Assembly (NCBI RefSeq): GCF_049959315.1
Contig: NZ_CP188201.1
Length of the DNA: 64,000 bases
Direction: 5' to 3' (one strand)
Source: Serratia proteamaculans_D
GTDB lineage: Bacteria > Pseudomonadota > Gammaproteobacteria > Enterobacterales > Enterobacteriaceae
Made by a program: the position numbers and the translations under genes
Notes under the pieces: model-generated
Seen by the model: only the letters and a program-made list of their open reading frames with translations
Told to the model about the DNA's origin: nothing
The model's database searches: none
Shown here: one piece after another, positions 9,042 to 16,849 of the stretch
Layout of the letters: each line of letters opens with the position of its first letter
Numbering within the stretch: position 1 is the first letter of the stretch

Positions 9042-10289
9042 TTACTGCTCCATTAGCACCTCACCTTGATGACGATGTCCTGACACCTCGTAACCGACCA
9101 CCGTGATGATTGGCGCAAACATAAGAATGACCAAGCATATGACTATACCTACACCGTAAATCGCTGCGGTGACAGAGGCCGCGATTACGATACCGGTCGC
9201 AAGCAGGAGCCATACATGTAACTGATCGAAACGGCGCACAAGAAAATAGTGGAGCGCGTAGATCAATCCGAGGAATAGGGTCACTGGAATTGCGGTGGCG
9301 AGCAGGACTGATAATGACCCGATGTGAGCTTTATTTTCGATGAAGGTCGCCGCAACATCCAGCCCTGCTCCGGTAGCAACTATAGACGCGATAAGCAGTA
9401 TCTGGCCATAGCTCCATATGAAAGCGCGCGAGCGATGCCTGTGTAATACTTTCGCTGAGGGTAGAATGGAATATACCCACCACATCCCGAAGGTGAGCCC
9501 GACACCTGCAATACAGGCGAGTGCTGCGTCCATCGTCCAGCCCTGATGCTCCATTTCAGCTGATAACGTGGCGACTGTGCCCACCAATCCCTCACCAAGT
9601 GCAATGATCGCGAACAGACTATGGCGTTCGGTCATGTGCTCCGCATGCCAAGGGGTGCCGCCATCCTTTCGTTCCGCTAGTGCAGGCCCCGCTAGTTCGA
9701 CAAGAAACCATATGCCACATAGTATGAGGGTAATATCCAAAGGGAAATGAAACAGGATAATCGCAATCCAACCTATCTGAGCAACAGTGATGGCGGCAGC
9801 ATAAGTGAGGCAAGTGCGGCGGCGTGAAGGATCTTGTTTCGCTGCGCGCAACCATTGAAATATCATGGCTACGCGCATGATTACATAACCCACAACCATT
9901 ATCGAGTTGTCGAGAGAGCCGTGCTCGATTGAAGAGAATAAACGTGGCAAACCAATCGCCAATATTAGCACTCCGCCCATTTGCACCAATGTGGCTATGC
10001 GGAAAATCCAATCGTCAGTGTCGTAGGCTGATGCGAACCACGAGAAGTTGAACCAAGCCCAACAGATGCAGAAACTCGCGAATCCGAACCCGAGCAGAGC
10101 TGTAGTGTACTCGCCCGCAGCCAATGCATGTGTTAATTGGGTTGCGGCAAATGCAAAGCAGGTTGCGAAGGTTAGGTCGAACAATAATTCTAAAGAGGAG
10201 GCGACCCGATGTTTCTCGTGCGGGTCTCGCCCGGACATCCGTCGTATGTGATGGTGGAGAACTTCGGTAACAGATGCAGGTGAACTCAT
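9042..10289 (-). CDS. LtrA-family membrane protein (low temperature requirement A)
   Basis: 415 residues with about ten to twelve membrane segments. The N-terminal ELLFDLTFATCFAFAA and the later HAEHMTERHSLFAIIALGE are hallmark motifs of the LtrA family (PF06772), and length is normal. The family was named from Listeria growth in the cold; biochemical function is not established. The gene stands alone, with its 5' side facing a 386-base gap before the island's repressor genes. Whether it belongs to the island or to the older chromosome cannot be decided here. Confidence 0.85.
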   Translation of the reverse strand: MSSPASVTEVLHHHIRRMSGRDPHEKHRVASSLELLFDLTFATCFAFAATQLTHALAAGEYTTALLGFGFASFCICWAWFNFSWFASAYDTDDWIFRIATLVQMGGVLILAIGLPRLFSSIEHGSLDNSIMVVGYVIMRVAMIFQWLRAAKQDPSRRRTCLTYAAAITVAQIGWIAIILFHFPLDITLILCGIWFLVELAGPALAERKDGGTPWHAEHMTERHSLFAIIALGEGLVGTVATLSAEMEHQGWTMDAALACIAGVGLTFGMWWVYSILPSAKVLHRHRSRAFIWSYGQILLIASIVATGAGLDVAATFIENKAHIGSLSVLLATAIPVTLFLGLIYALHYFLVRRFDQLHVWLLLATGIVIAASVTAAIYGVGIVICLVILMFAPIITVVGYEVSGHRHQGEVLMEQ

Positions 10290-10675
10290 AGATAATCTTC
10301 CATCGGTGAACGCAGTTTGATAAATGTGATTTTAAGGTTTAAGTACAGCATAAGTAGTGGATAATTCTATAGCACTTTCCTGTGATAACCGAAACTGCTG
10401 TTTATAGACGTCCATAGCCGTTAGGGATTGATGATGTTTTCGCAGTTAGATGTGGAACCCAAGGTGGATAGGCTAAAAACGATTGTCTGAGGTAGGATCG
10501 CTATAGCAATTTATTGATATTATTGCTTATACCTACGCAAAAAACGTTTCTTAACCTTCAACTGCAACCAAATGATTTTAACTATTACTTAACATTGCGC
10601 AACCTTTAAGCTTTGTGAAATGTGCGCACTCTGGTAAATGCTTCTGAATGGGGCAGGATTTTTGGGCAGGATCAA
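10290..10675. other. Intergenic stretch, no gene seen
   Basis: About 386 bases upstream of the LtrA-like gene and downstream of the repressor gene pair. It is AT-rich with no reading frame worth reporting and no clear terminator. It must hold the promoter of the LtrA-like gene. A possible left edge of the island, though no copy of the tRNA-Phe 3' end is visible. Confidence 0.4.
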
Positions 10676-10876
10676 TCAGCAGGTGAGGGCATATCCATAA
10701 CGAAGCGTTTTTCCGACGAACGGGCTACTGTGTCCATGCTCTATATTCCGAAACGGTCCATTCAGCGCTAACTCAGTCAACCCATAGTTCCCAAAAGTAG
10801 TCACCAATTGCTTAAAAGGTGAGATAAAGATTTCATCACGGCCGAGATTTTTTGTTTTGAAGCATGCTTTATTCAT
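10676..10876 (-). CDS. Small hypothetical protein coupled to XRE regulator
   Basis: 66 residues, no family recognised, no signal or membrane segment. The only support is context: its ATG overlaps the stop of the upstream XRE-regulator gene in a four-base ATGA junction, typical of translationally coupled pairs. Composition is not informative. It could be a small partner of the repressor, a truncated gene, or a chance reading frame. Confidence 0.35.
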   Translation of the reverse strand: MNKACFKTKNLGRDEIFISPFKQLVTTFGNYGLTELALNGPFRNIEHGHSSPFVGKTLRYGYALTC

Positions 10877-11118
10877 TCTAGGTATAACCGTAGTACCTTT
10901 TCTGCAAAATCGTCATCTAAGATATAAAAATAGCATTCAGGCACATTAAGTACTCTGGCGAGCGCGCACATCGTTGTAAATGAAGGGGTATAAGTACCAC
11001 TCTCATATTGCGAGATCCGTGAACGAGCAGTCGCCTCATCAATACCTGCCAGCACGCCCAACTTTTCCTGCGTAAAGCCGGCTCGTAAACGTGCAAATTT
11101 CAGTCGTTGAGGAATCAT
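10873..11118 (-). CDS. XRE-family helix-turn-helix repressor
   Basis: 81 residues, almost all one Cro/CI-type helix-turn-helix: RLKFARLRAGFTQEKLG then ISQYESGTYTPSFTTMCALAR. The tail ends with acidic then hydrophobic residues. Short single-domain regulators like this often control integrative elements. The region just upstream carries two dyads of the same type (11158-11202), so autoregulation is likely. It is the first gene, reading from the left, that looks like mobile-element content. Confidence 0.8.
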   Translation of the reverse strand: MIPQRLKFARLRAGFTQEKLGVLAGIDEATARSRISQYESGTYTPSFTTMCALARVLNVPECYFYILDDDFAEKVLRLYLE

Positions 11119-11157
11119 AGGATATCGTCAGATAAGTTAGATAAAAAGTTGACGACA

Positions 11158-11202
11158 TGTTTAGCATCACTTAACATAAAACTTGTTTAGAGTTGCTAAA
11201 CA
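11158..11202. promoter_or_regulatory. Paired operator dyads upstream of the XRE regulator
   Basis: A perfect dyad TGTTTAG-AGTTG-CTAAACA at 11184-11202 and an imperfect copy TGTTTAG-CATCA-CTTAACA at 11158-11176. Both have seven-base arms and five-base spacers, and they are offset by 26 bp. Such paired sites just upstream of a small repressor gene are typical operators. Confidence 0.65.
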
Positions 11203-11248
11203 TCAAGGCACACATAGCCGACTAAAAATAAGGCGACACCCAGGGAAC

Positions 11249-11271
11249 AGGCCGGTCATTTTGACCGGCCT
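11249..11271 (+). terminator. Strong hairpin terminator
   Basis: Perfect 10-bp stem AGGCCGGTCA / TGACCGGCCT with a TTT loop, followed by AATTTTTGT. It stands about 50 bases right of the repressor operators. It would stop rightward transcription and so insulates the AT-rich non-coding tract beyond. Confidence 0.7.
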
Positions 11272-12013
11272 AATTTTTGTAAGGTCAAGATAGAAAGGGT
11301 TTTTTTAGTCAGTGCTGTGGTAATTCAACATAAGTAAACGGTGTAATTATCTGATTGATATCATTGAGGCGGGGTTAGGGTGCAGTTGTAGTCTACGCTG
11401 AGTGATTCTCGTTGCGGACGACGCTCTTTCAAGATTATCATTCGTATAAAAATAGCGATAAGCTAATGGCATTGTCGGACAGTCGGGTCCATGCTGGAAA
11501 ATCTTATTTATTGGGAAGTAAATACTGGATGTAACTCCTTTTTTAAATATTCGTAGAAAACGTTTGATGTCTTTTGTATAACTCTATTTACAGATTTTTC
11601 TTTTAGTTGGCTAAAATAATAAACCTAGATTTAAATTGTATCTAATAATTAAACTTATTAGATAGTAACTCTGTTTTGGATTTATTAATTAAATCCAGCT
11701 AAGTAATTTAAATGTGAAATTTTTAAGTTTCCATTTTTTCGGAGGTTTAATTTATGATGCCACTGTTTAATCTCGCCTAAATAACCAAGGGTTTTTATTT
11801 TTAAAATAAAGGTGAGGTGTAAGGGGGCAGGAATAAATCAGGGCTATTAAACGAGATTTTGAAGAGGATTTTTAAGTGAGAATATTAAAACATTATCAAT
11901 CCTATCCACGTTAAAACAATATGGGGCTGAAGGTAAAAATACGTTAGCCGTGAGTGTGTGGATGACGATAATTGACTATGCAGGATATTATCGCTTAAGC
12001 TAACTGCGCTGTG
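11272..12013. other. AT-rich tract without genes
   Basis: About 740 bases, very AT-rich around 11500-11720, with no supported reading frame. I see no conserved signal, repeat or RNA in it. It separates the repressor unit from the hairpin-rich non-coding region and could contain the promoter that transcribes it. Confidence 0.4.
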
Positions 12014-12213
12014 TTGTCGTCCTAGGACGACCATCTAATGTCTCAGCACTCTGTGAGAGGCGCCTTCGGGTGAGTGCCATCCAATGTTTCATGTGACCTG
12101 TGAGAAACGCCTTCGGGTGGTCACAATATCCTCGTAGCCTGGAAGAGGATGCCCATGTGGCGGTACCTCCGTTTACCCTTTGAGAACGGAGATCACGACA
12201 GTGATGAAGGTTC
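12014..12213 (+). ncRNA. STAXI-like structured repeat, copy 1
   Basis: About 200 bases nearly repeated at 15132-15333. Parts in order: hairpin GTCGTC-CTAG-GACGAC; two tandem units with core CTGTGAGA(G/A)(G/A)CGCCTTCGGGTG, each closing on a TTCG tetraloop; hairpin ATCCTC / GAGGAT; a stem around CTCCGT / ACGGAG; and ATCAC / GTGAT. Several stem pairs differ from copy 2 but remain complementary. Tandem UNCG-loop units near integrase and antirestriction genes match what I recall of the STAXI RNA motif. The strand is inferred from the tetraloops and flanking genes. Confidence 0.6.
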
Positions 12214-12240
12214 ACTAATGACTCAACCGCACCAGTCATG

Positions 12241-12635
12241 GGACGGTTCCTTTCACTAAAACGTATGCATTACGTCCTTCCGCTGTAAAGCTCGCCAAGG
12301 CGAGGTTTTAGGCTTCAACGCTTTGATTATTTTATCTTTTAAGACGTGTTGCTGACGATGCGACTTTTGAACGCACGTATAAGGCCATTTGGTACATTTG
12401 GCCGCTTACGTGAGTCTCATTAGGAGCTGAGGAGCGCGCGTCACTTGTGAAGTGGCGAAGACACTACCAAGTGACGCGCGTAGCGCATAATGTCTCAACC
12501 CACGTACGACGTGGCCTTCAACGTTTTACTACCATCTGACCAACACGTAGTCCGTGTCAGTACGGTTTTAAACACTCATTAACTTCAACGTAATTACAAC
12601 GGAAAACACCGTTTTGAACGTTTCACTATCTAAAA
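12241..12635 (+). ncRNA. Hairpin-array non-coding region
   Basis: About 395 bases without a gene but with a string of hairpins: ACGTA / TACGT (12261-12275); CTCGCC / GGCGAG (12291-12304); CACGTA plus GGCCA closing on TGGCC plus TACGTG (12374-12412); a perfect 13-bp stem CGCGCGTCACTTG / CAAGTGACGCGCG (12435-12480) with a small inner stem; CCACGT / ACGTGG (12500-12514); ACACG / CGTGT (12543-12557); AACGG / CCGTT (12598-12613). Density far exceeds chance, so a structured RNA or a structured single-strand DNA region is likely. I cannot name a family. Confidence 0.5.
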
Positions 12636-12636
12636 G

Positions 12637-12905
12637 GAGGAAATCGACTCGGTATCGATGGCGACACTACGAACAGTAGTGTGTGGAGGCAGACTGACTA
12701 ACGTCAGGCCGGCGAAAGCCGCGAACAGGTCAGAGACCTGGGGAGCCTCGAAATAACTCAACATTTCGCCGCCCCGATGCACAGATACCAGTCGAGACGC
12801 AGGAAGTGCAAAAGCAACCGTGTCGTCGGGGTTGAAATTACTGGGGTACAGATCCGTCTGCTTTGTGGAAAGCAGAGGGTTGTGTATCCCGTGGGAGGAG
12901 AATCG
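12637..12905 (+). promoter_or_regulatory. Structured leader of the recombinase gene
   Basis: About 270 bases before the recombinase start. A 7-bp hairpin ACACTAC / GTAGTGT (12664-12682) is followed by stem GAGGC / GCCTC (12686-12690 with 12745-12749) enclosing three hairpins: CTGAC / GTCAG, CGGC-GAAA-GCCG with a GNRA tetraloop, and CAGGTC / GACCTG. This gives a four-way junction. Then come TCAA plus CCCCGA pairing with TCGGGG plus TTGA (12758-12835) and TCTGCTTT / AAAGCAGA (12857-12876). The Shine-Dalgarno GGGAGGAG and the ATG follow. Probably a cis-regulatory or bifunctional RNA. Confidence 0.55.
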
Positions 12906-13793
12906 ATGTCAAAACTCAGTAAGCAGCTGGTTACTCTCGCCCGCCAGGGACGGGGGAGTTTTAAAACCGTCGCTGACCGTTCGAGAATAGCGGAACGCTT
13001 TTCTGAACGTCTTGCGAAATTAAATATCCAGATCCGTGACGTTAAGCATGTTAAGACGTCCCATATTGAAAATTATATTAATAGTCGTAAGGCTGAAAAT
13101 ATATCAATACGCACGCTCCAAAATGAAATGGCATCGGTCCGTTCGATCATGTCAGCAGCGGGGCGAAATAAACTTGCAGACCCTTCGCATGATAAGTTGA
13201 GTAATCAGGCGCTGGGTATATCAGGAGCAAGCCGCGATGGGACAAAAACACCACTCCCCGATGATAAGTTATCGGCAATTGTTAACCATGTTTTTAAAAA
13301 GGACGAAGGGGTAGCAATCGGCGTGCAATTATCTCGTTATTTGGGGCTGAGAACGGAGGAGACGGTTCAGTCGGCCAAATCGCTAAAAACCTGGAAACAA
13401 GCCATTTTAAATGGTAACGATAGGGTGAAGGTGGTTTTCGGGACAAAAGGTGGTCGCCCTCGAGATACGACAGTTTTTAACCGTGAGAAAGTTTTATCTG
13501 TTTTGGATAAGGCGATAAAACATTGCGATGAGCATAAAGGGAAGTTGATTGATAAGCCTTCTCTACATACGGCGATAGAACGATACAGAAATATCGTACG
13601 TGACGCAGGTATGATTGGAAAGGATGCGCCTCATAGTTTGCGATATGCCTATGCAAAGGATGCTGTAACTCATTATGTCAATAATGGTATGAGCCGAGAA
13701 GAGGCGAATGCATTGGTCTCTATGGATTTAGGTCATGGTGATGGGCGAGGGCGTTATATTAAACAAGTTTATTTTAAAAACGATATTGAGTGA
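12906..13793 (+). CDS. Tyrosine-recombinase-like integrase-domain protein
   Basis: 295 residues. An N-terminal SAM-like DNA-binding domain (about 10-105) precedes a catalytic domain with Arg149 in LGLRTEE, HSLR with His243 and Arg246, and a C-terminal GHGDGRGRYIKQVY with candidate nucleophiles Tyr284 or Tyr289. This fits the Phage_int_SAM_2 / Integrase_1 families (PF12834/PF12835) found in conjugative elements. ATG 12906 is chosen because GGGAGGAG lies just upstream; a longer frame from 12777 would run through the structured leader. It is distinct from the XerC/D-type integrase near the tRNA. Confidence 0.8.
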   Translation: MSKLSKQLVTLARQGRGSFKTVADRSRIAERFSERLAKLNIQIRDVKHVKTSHIENYINSRKAENISIRTLQNEMASVRSIMSAAGRNKLADPSHDKLSNQALGISGASRDGTKTPLPDDKLSAIVNHVFKKDEGVAIGVQLSRYLGLRTEETVQSAKSLKTWKQAILNGNDRVKVVFGTKGGRPRDTTVFNREKVLSVLDKAIKHCDEHKGKLIDKPSLHTAIERYRNIVRDAGMIGKDAPHSLRYAYAKDAVTHYVNNGMSREEANALVSMDLGHGDGRGRYIKQVYFKNDIE

Positions 13794-13805
13794 GTAGTGT
13801 GAAAC

Positions 13806-13832
13806 GGTCGCAGCTCTCACAGGGCTGCGACC
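13806..13832 (+). terminator. Hairpin after the recombinase gene
   Basis: Nine-bp stem GGTCGCAGC / GCTGCGACC starting 12 bases past the stop codon. The trailing bases (TTACAATA) are only weakly T-rich, so this may be a weak terminator or an RNA-stabilising stem. Confidence 0.5.
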
Positions 13833-14013
13833 TTACAATACGTTAAATTACATAAATTTTTTATTATTGGTTGTGATTTATAACTTGGTTTATACTTTAT
13901 CTGTTTGCTGATGGTTGTCATGCGTTGGGGCTGATTATTAATCTGCGCATGGCATAGGAGGGTTAGTAAACTAACTTGTGATGTGTGAGTTTTATTAAAA
14001 GGAGCTTTGGTTT

Positions 14014-15069
14014 ATGCGAATAGATAAAATTCCAGGGTATGGATTGCAGAAAATAGCTGTGTGGCCTGATATTATATATTCATCAGGTGTATGTTTTATG
14101 AGTGAGTATAAAATAAAAGAAGATGGGACGTTAAAATGGTTCAGAGGGATTAAAGAGCAGGGTGGACGTGTTCGTTTAGATATATATTCTAGTATGATTG
14201 AGGCTATAGAAGTAGCTAATGAAACCAATCAATATCTTATCAAGCAGATAGGTGAAATGGATATCAGTTCTGATGTTAAAGAATCTTTGACGAGGAAAGC
14301 TTGGAAGGTCGTCACCGCCAAAAAACGATTGATGGATGAGGAATTATTTATGCTTTCTGTAGCAAAGCAACGTCATTCGGATATTTCTCCTCCTGATATT
14401 AACTCCCTAATCGTAAAAGATGATGATGATGAGTTAAAGAGAGCCCTGCATGAGCAATTGAAGTTAATGCCTTATCTTAAATTAGTCTGGTTGCCTAAGT
14501 TAAATATTGTTTTGGAAAATAAAGGAGGGGATAATTGGAGCAAATGCTACAGAGCTAATGAAAGAGCTTCTAAATATGCATTTAGGGCTCGTATTGCTCA
14601 TGCTTTTGGATTGAGTGCTTTAGCTCACTGGGGCGAAACTAAAGCTACGGTTAGAGATATATTGCTTCCAGATTTTGCTAAACGTCTAGAATTGGAGAGC
14701 GTGAAAAAGCTTCTGGATGAAGCTTTAGAAAATGGGCATAGGGTTCTGGTCGCTGGTGAGTATATATTTTGGTACGAAGAGTCTGGTAGCATTGGCTGGA
14801 AGCTGAAATTAAGGGGCGATTCGAGTACAAAGGACGATGGCAGCACGCTTTGGCATGAAGGTACGATTATTTCAAAAAATCATGGGAGAATAGTTGTCCT
14901 TCCTTATACAACATCAACAGGTAAAACAGTGAAAGGTCATACAAAAAATGCCCCGAAAGATGGGCCAGCGAAGCCTCGCCACACAGACGAATATGTTGAA
15001 TTACCTTTTGAAGTTTTGGAGCATGACAAGATGAGAGGGTTACTAGGAGAAAGCTATCACTCTGCCTAG
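14014..15069 (+). CDS. Hypothetical island protein, 351 aa
   Basis: 351 residues, soluble, with no signal or membrane segment and no family I recognise. ATG 14014 follows AAAAGGAG by about nine bases; a second in-frame ATG at 14098 begins a product that looks more like a natural N-terminus (MSEYKIKEDG). The central part is charged and helical, and the last 60 residues contain many Lys, His and Pro. The gene is clearly more AT-rich than the ArdC block that follows, which suggests a separate origin. A STAXI-like repeat begins 63 bases after its stop. Confidence 0.65.
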   Translation: MRIDKIPGYGLQKIAVWPDIIYSSGVCFMSEYKIKEDGTLKWFRGIKEQGGRVRLDIYSSMIEAIEVANETNQYLIKQIGEMDISSDVKESLTRKAWKVVTAKKRLMDEELFMLSVAKQRHSDISPPDINSLIVKDDDDELKRALHEQLKLMPYLKLVWLPKLNIVLENKGGDNWSKCYRANERASKYAFRARIAHAFGLSALAHWGETKATVRDILLPDFAKRLELESVKKLLDEALENGHRVLVAGEYIFWYEESGSIGWKLKLRGDSSTKDDGSTLWHEGTIISKNHGRIVVLPYTTSTGKTVKGHTKNAPKDGPAKPRHTDEYVELPFEVLEHDKMRGLLGESYHSA

Positions 15070-15131
15070 ATATTCATAGTGTATCAAGGGTTGACACAGT
15101 TACGATTTGCTCTGAAAATGAACAGGCTTAC

Positions 15132-15333
15132 TTGTTGTCTTCGGACAACCAGCTAATGCTTCAGTACTCTGTGAGAAGCGCCTTAGGGTGAGTGCCAACC
15201 AAAGTTTCAGCGGTCTGTGAGAAGCGCCTTCGGGTGACTGCAAATAGCCTCGTAGCCTGCAAGAGGCAGCCCATGTGGCGGTAACTCCGTTTAGCCTTTG
15301 AGAACGGAGATCACTTAACGGTGATGAAGGTTC
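15132..15333 (+). ncRNA. STAXI-like structured repeat, copy 2
   Basis: Second copy of the 12014-12213 repeat, about 80 percent identical by eye. The first hairpin is GTTGTC-TTCG-GACAAC, where copy 1 has GTCGTC-CTAG-GACGAC: one C-G pair has become T-A and the loop has become a TTCG tetraloop. The later stem is GCCTC / GAGGC instead of ATCCTC / GAGGAT. One of the two tandem tetraloops is TTAG here. It lies directly before the first attenuator-like leader and the ArdC gene block, as copy 1 lies before the recombinase leader. Confidence 0.6.
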
Positions 15334-15378
15334 CTTCAGCATTTCACTTCCGGGTACATTCCCAATCTCTGCAATTAT

Positions 15379-15440
15379 CCTGACGGAAAACACATCCCGT
15401 CAGGGCTGGGGTTATTCGTCTTTCTATCAGGACGGACACC
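15379..15440 (+). promoter_or_regulatory. Switch-like leader module A
   Basis: Hairpin CCTGACGG / CCGTCAGG (15379-15404). Arm a1 GACGGA (15382-15387) and arm a3 GACGGA (15431-15436) are identical, and both can pair with a2 TTCGTC (15415-15420), one G-T wobble each. The a2-a3 hairpin covers the AGGA ribosome site just before ATG 15441. This is the shortest and weakest of the seven modules. Confidence 0.5.
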
Positions 15441-15860
15441 ATGAACAGAACGAACCTTCTCTGTGTCGTTGTTTCATTTGTGAAACACCAGACTGAACAG
15501 CTTCTTCCCCATGCGAGTGTCGGAGTAAGCTTGGCCAGACTGGAAGAGGATGCATTGTTTTTGCAACGCATTCTTGTCGACCTCGAACTGGCGGCTCGGA
15601 ATATCCAGAGTATGCGGAGTTCCGAGGATAAACAGGCTATCGATCAAACTGTGTTCTGGGCAGCACATGCGTTGGGACACTGTCAATTTTATGACCGTGT
15701 GAATCAGCGGCTCCTGCGAATGGGTTTGCGGCAAGCGATTAAGCTGGGCAACCAACTCGACCCGGAACTGTGGCAGTGTGGTTGGCAAAGTGGTTATGAC
15801 GATGCTTACGGCAATGACATCGAAGCCAGGGTAGATCTGGAGCAAAGCAGTATTTGTTGA
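15441..15860 (+). CDS. Hypothetical island protein, 139 aa
   Basis: 139 residues, probably cytoplasmic and helical. The C-terminal half contains LGNQLDPELWQCGWQSGYDDA, which resembles LGTDLDPAVWKSCFDEGCNDA in the 121-residue protein encoded at 16430, so the two may be distant paralogues. No family name recognised. ATG 15441 lies five bases after the a3 arm of its leader module. First gene of the block that continues to DUF3085, ArdC and DUF1281; such small proteins are common cargo of conjugative islands. Confidence 0.6.
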   Translation: MNRTNLLCVVVSFVKHQTEQLLPHASVGVSLARLEEDALFLQRILVDLELAARNIQSMRSSEDKQAIDQTVFWAAHALGHCQFYDRVNQRLLRMGLRQAIKLGNQLDPELWQCGWQSGYDDAYGNDIEARVDLEQSSIC

Positions 15861-15907
15861 ACCCACACCTTTAACCATCGTCTGATTGCGCTTTCAGCAA
15901 TCAGTTC

Positions 15908-15965
15908 CCCAGGGAAATACCTTTCCCCTGGGATCGGTGTTTCCCTTTTTTACAGGAGAAACACC
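15908..15965 (+). promoter_or_regulatory. Switch-like leader module B
   Basis: Arm a1 AGGGAAATAC (15911-15920) pairs over ten positions, one wobble, with a2 GTGTTTCCCT (15938-15947); a T-run (15946-15951) follows, as in an intrinsic terminator. The alternative is GGTGTTTC (15936-15943) with a3 GAAACACC (15958-15965), an 8-bp perfect stem ending exactly at ATG 15966 and filling the spacer after AGGAG. A CCCAGGG-type hairpin (15908-15932) can also form. Confidence 0.65.
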
Positions 15966-16346
15966 ATGTCTGTACTTTCACAATGGCCTTATCAGCCAGA
16001 ACTCCAACTTATAGACCGTCTGCGCGTGTTTTGGCACCGAATACAACGGAGCCAGCCGGGTGCGGAGGACCTCATTGATACCGAGTGGTTCACCAACGAA
16101 ACAGGCAATGTCAGCTGTAAAGCCGTTATTTATCCAATGCCTTCCGGCGGCTGGGGAGCGACTGTCGTTTCGCGTAACGGTTACCACAAGGGGGATTTTT
16201 CCTACGACTCTAAATGCTTTACGACCCTCTTCCCCTCTCAGGTCGCAGCGCTGAGTGCAGCTGAACAGCTTGCAAAGCAGTTTGTCTGTCTGCGTCATCG
16301 TTACTATTACGGTGTAAAACACCTGGTATGCGTGCCAGCGGCGTAA
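15966..16346 (+). CDS. Hypothetical island protein, 126 aa
   Basis: 126 residues, no signal or membrane segment, moderately basic and rich in aromatic residues (YYYG near the C-terminus). I recognise no domain. The start ATG 15966 is fixed by AGGAG at 15954 and by the leader hairpin that abuts it. It lies about 100 bases after the 139-residue gene and has its own switch-like leader. Confidence 0.6.
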   Translation: MSVLSQWPYQPELQLIDRLRVFWHRIQRSQPGAEDLIDTEWFTNETGNVSCKAVIYPMPSGGWGATVVSRNGYHKGDFSYDSKCFTTLFPSQVAALSAAEQLAKQFVCLRHRYYYGVKHLVCVPAA

Positions 16347-16366
16347 GCGGTAGGCAGTAACACACC

Positions 16367-16429
16367 CTGACGGGGATTTATTCCCGTCCGGGGGATAAAT
16401 CCCCCTTCATTATTTCTGGAGGATTTATC
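16367..16429 (+). promoter_or_regulatory. Switch-like leader module C
   Basis: Hairpin GACGGG / CCCGTC (16369-16388). Arm a1 GGGGATTTAT (16372-16381) pairs perfectly over ten bases with ATAAATCCCC (16395-16404). The alternative is a2 GATAAATCC (16394-16402) with a3 GGATTTATC (16421-16429), nine bp, ending exactly at GTG 16430 and including the last bases of the GGAGG site. The words GGATTTAT in a1 and a3 are identical. Confidence 0.65.
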
Positions 16430-16795
16430 GTGAACATGAACGTAGCCTTTTTAACAACAGCGCCTCAGTCACTTACTCAGGATTTGTGCGATCTGGCGAA
16501 CCTGGAAGGGCATTTGTTGGCCGTACGCGCGCTGATGCGTCTCGATACGGGTAATGAAAAGGGCGAGGGTGAAGCCTACTCGCTTAACCAATGTGGGGTG
16601 GCTAATGCCGCCTACCGTTTTGGTTTTTCCTGGTATGGGGGACGTTTCGACCGTTCAGCCTGCGAGCCGCTAATCAACGCACTGCACACACTCGGGACCG
16701 ATCTCGATCCGGCAGTATGGAAGAGCTGCTTTGATGAAGGGTGTAATGACGCAGAGATTGAACAGGAGCAAGTGAACCTGATCACCCCCATGTAG
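16430..16795 (+). CDS. Hypothetical island protein, 121 aa
   Basis: 121 residues, acidic and soluble. The C-terminal half (LGTDLDPAVWKSCFDEGCNDA) resembles the 139-residue protein encoded at 15441, suggesting duplication and divergence. GTG 16430 is preferred over ATG 16436: GGAGG sits at 16418-16422 and the leader stem ends right at the GTG, as it does at the start codons of modules B and E. No function recognised. Confidence 0.6.
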   Translation: MNMNVAFLTTAPQSLTQDLCDLANLEGHLLAVRALMRLDTGNEKGEGEAYSLNQCGVANAAYRFGFSWYGGRFDRSACEPLINALHTLGTDLDPAVWKSCFDEGCNDAEIEQEQVNLITPM

Positions 16796-16849
16796 TACGC
16801 ACTGTCGGTCTTGTTGAGCCAACAGAACTTCGACGAGTTAACTCATTTT

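Noticed and set aside
8809..9069. 86-codon frame upstream of the LtrA-like gene
   Set aside because: No ribosome site, rare composition, and it overlaps the 3' end of the LtrA-like gene on the other strand.
12647..12668. Similarity of GACTCGG-T-ATCGA to part of the tRNA-Phe 3' end, as a possible attachment site
   Set aside because: Only 12 of 13 bases match, and alignment breaks down directly outside. With the number of words compared over 20 kb this is expected by chance.
15100..15393. Minus-strand frames over the STAXI-like repeats (also near 12000-12239)
   Set aside because: Both copies give similar peptides only because the repeat is conserved; the compensatory changes fit structure, not coding.
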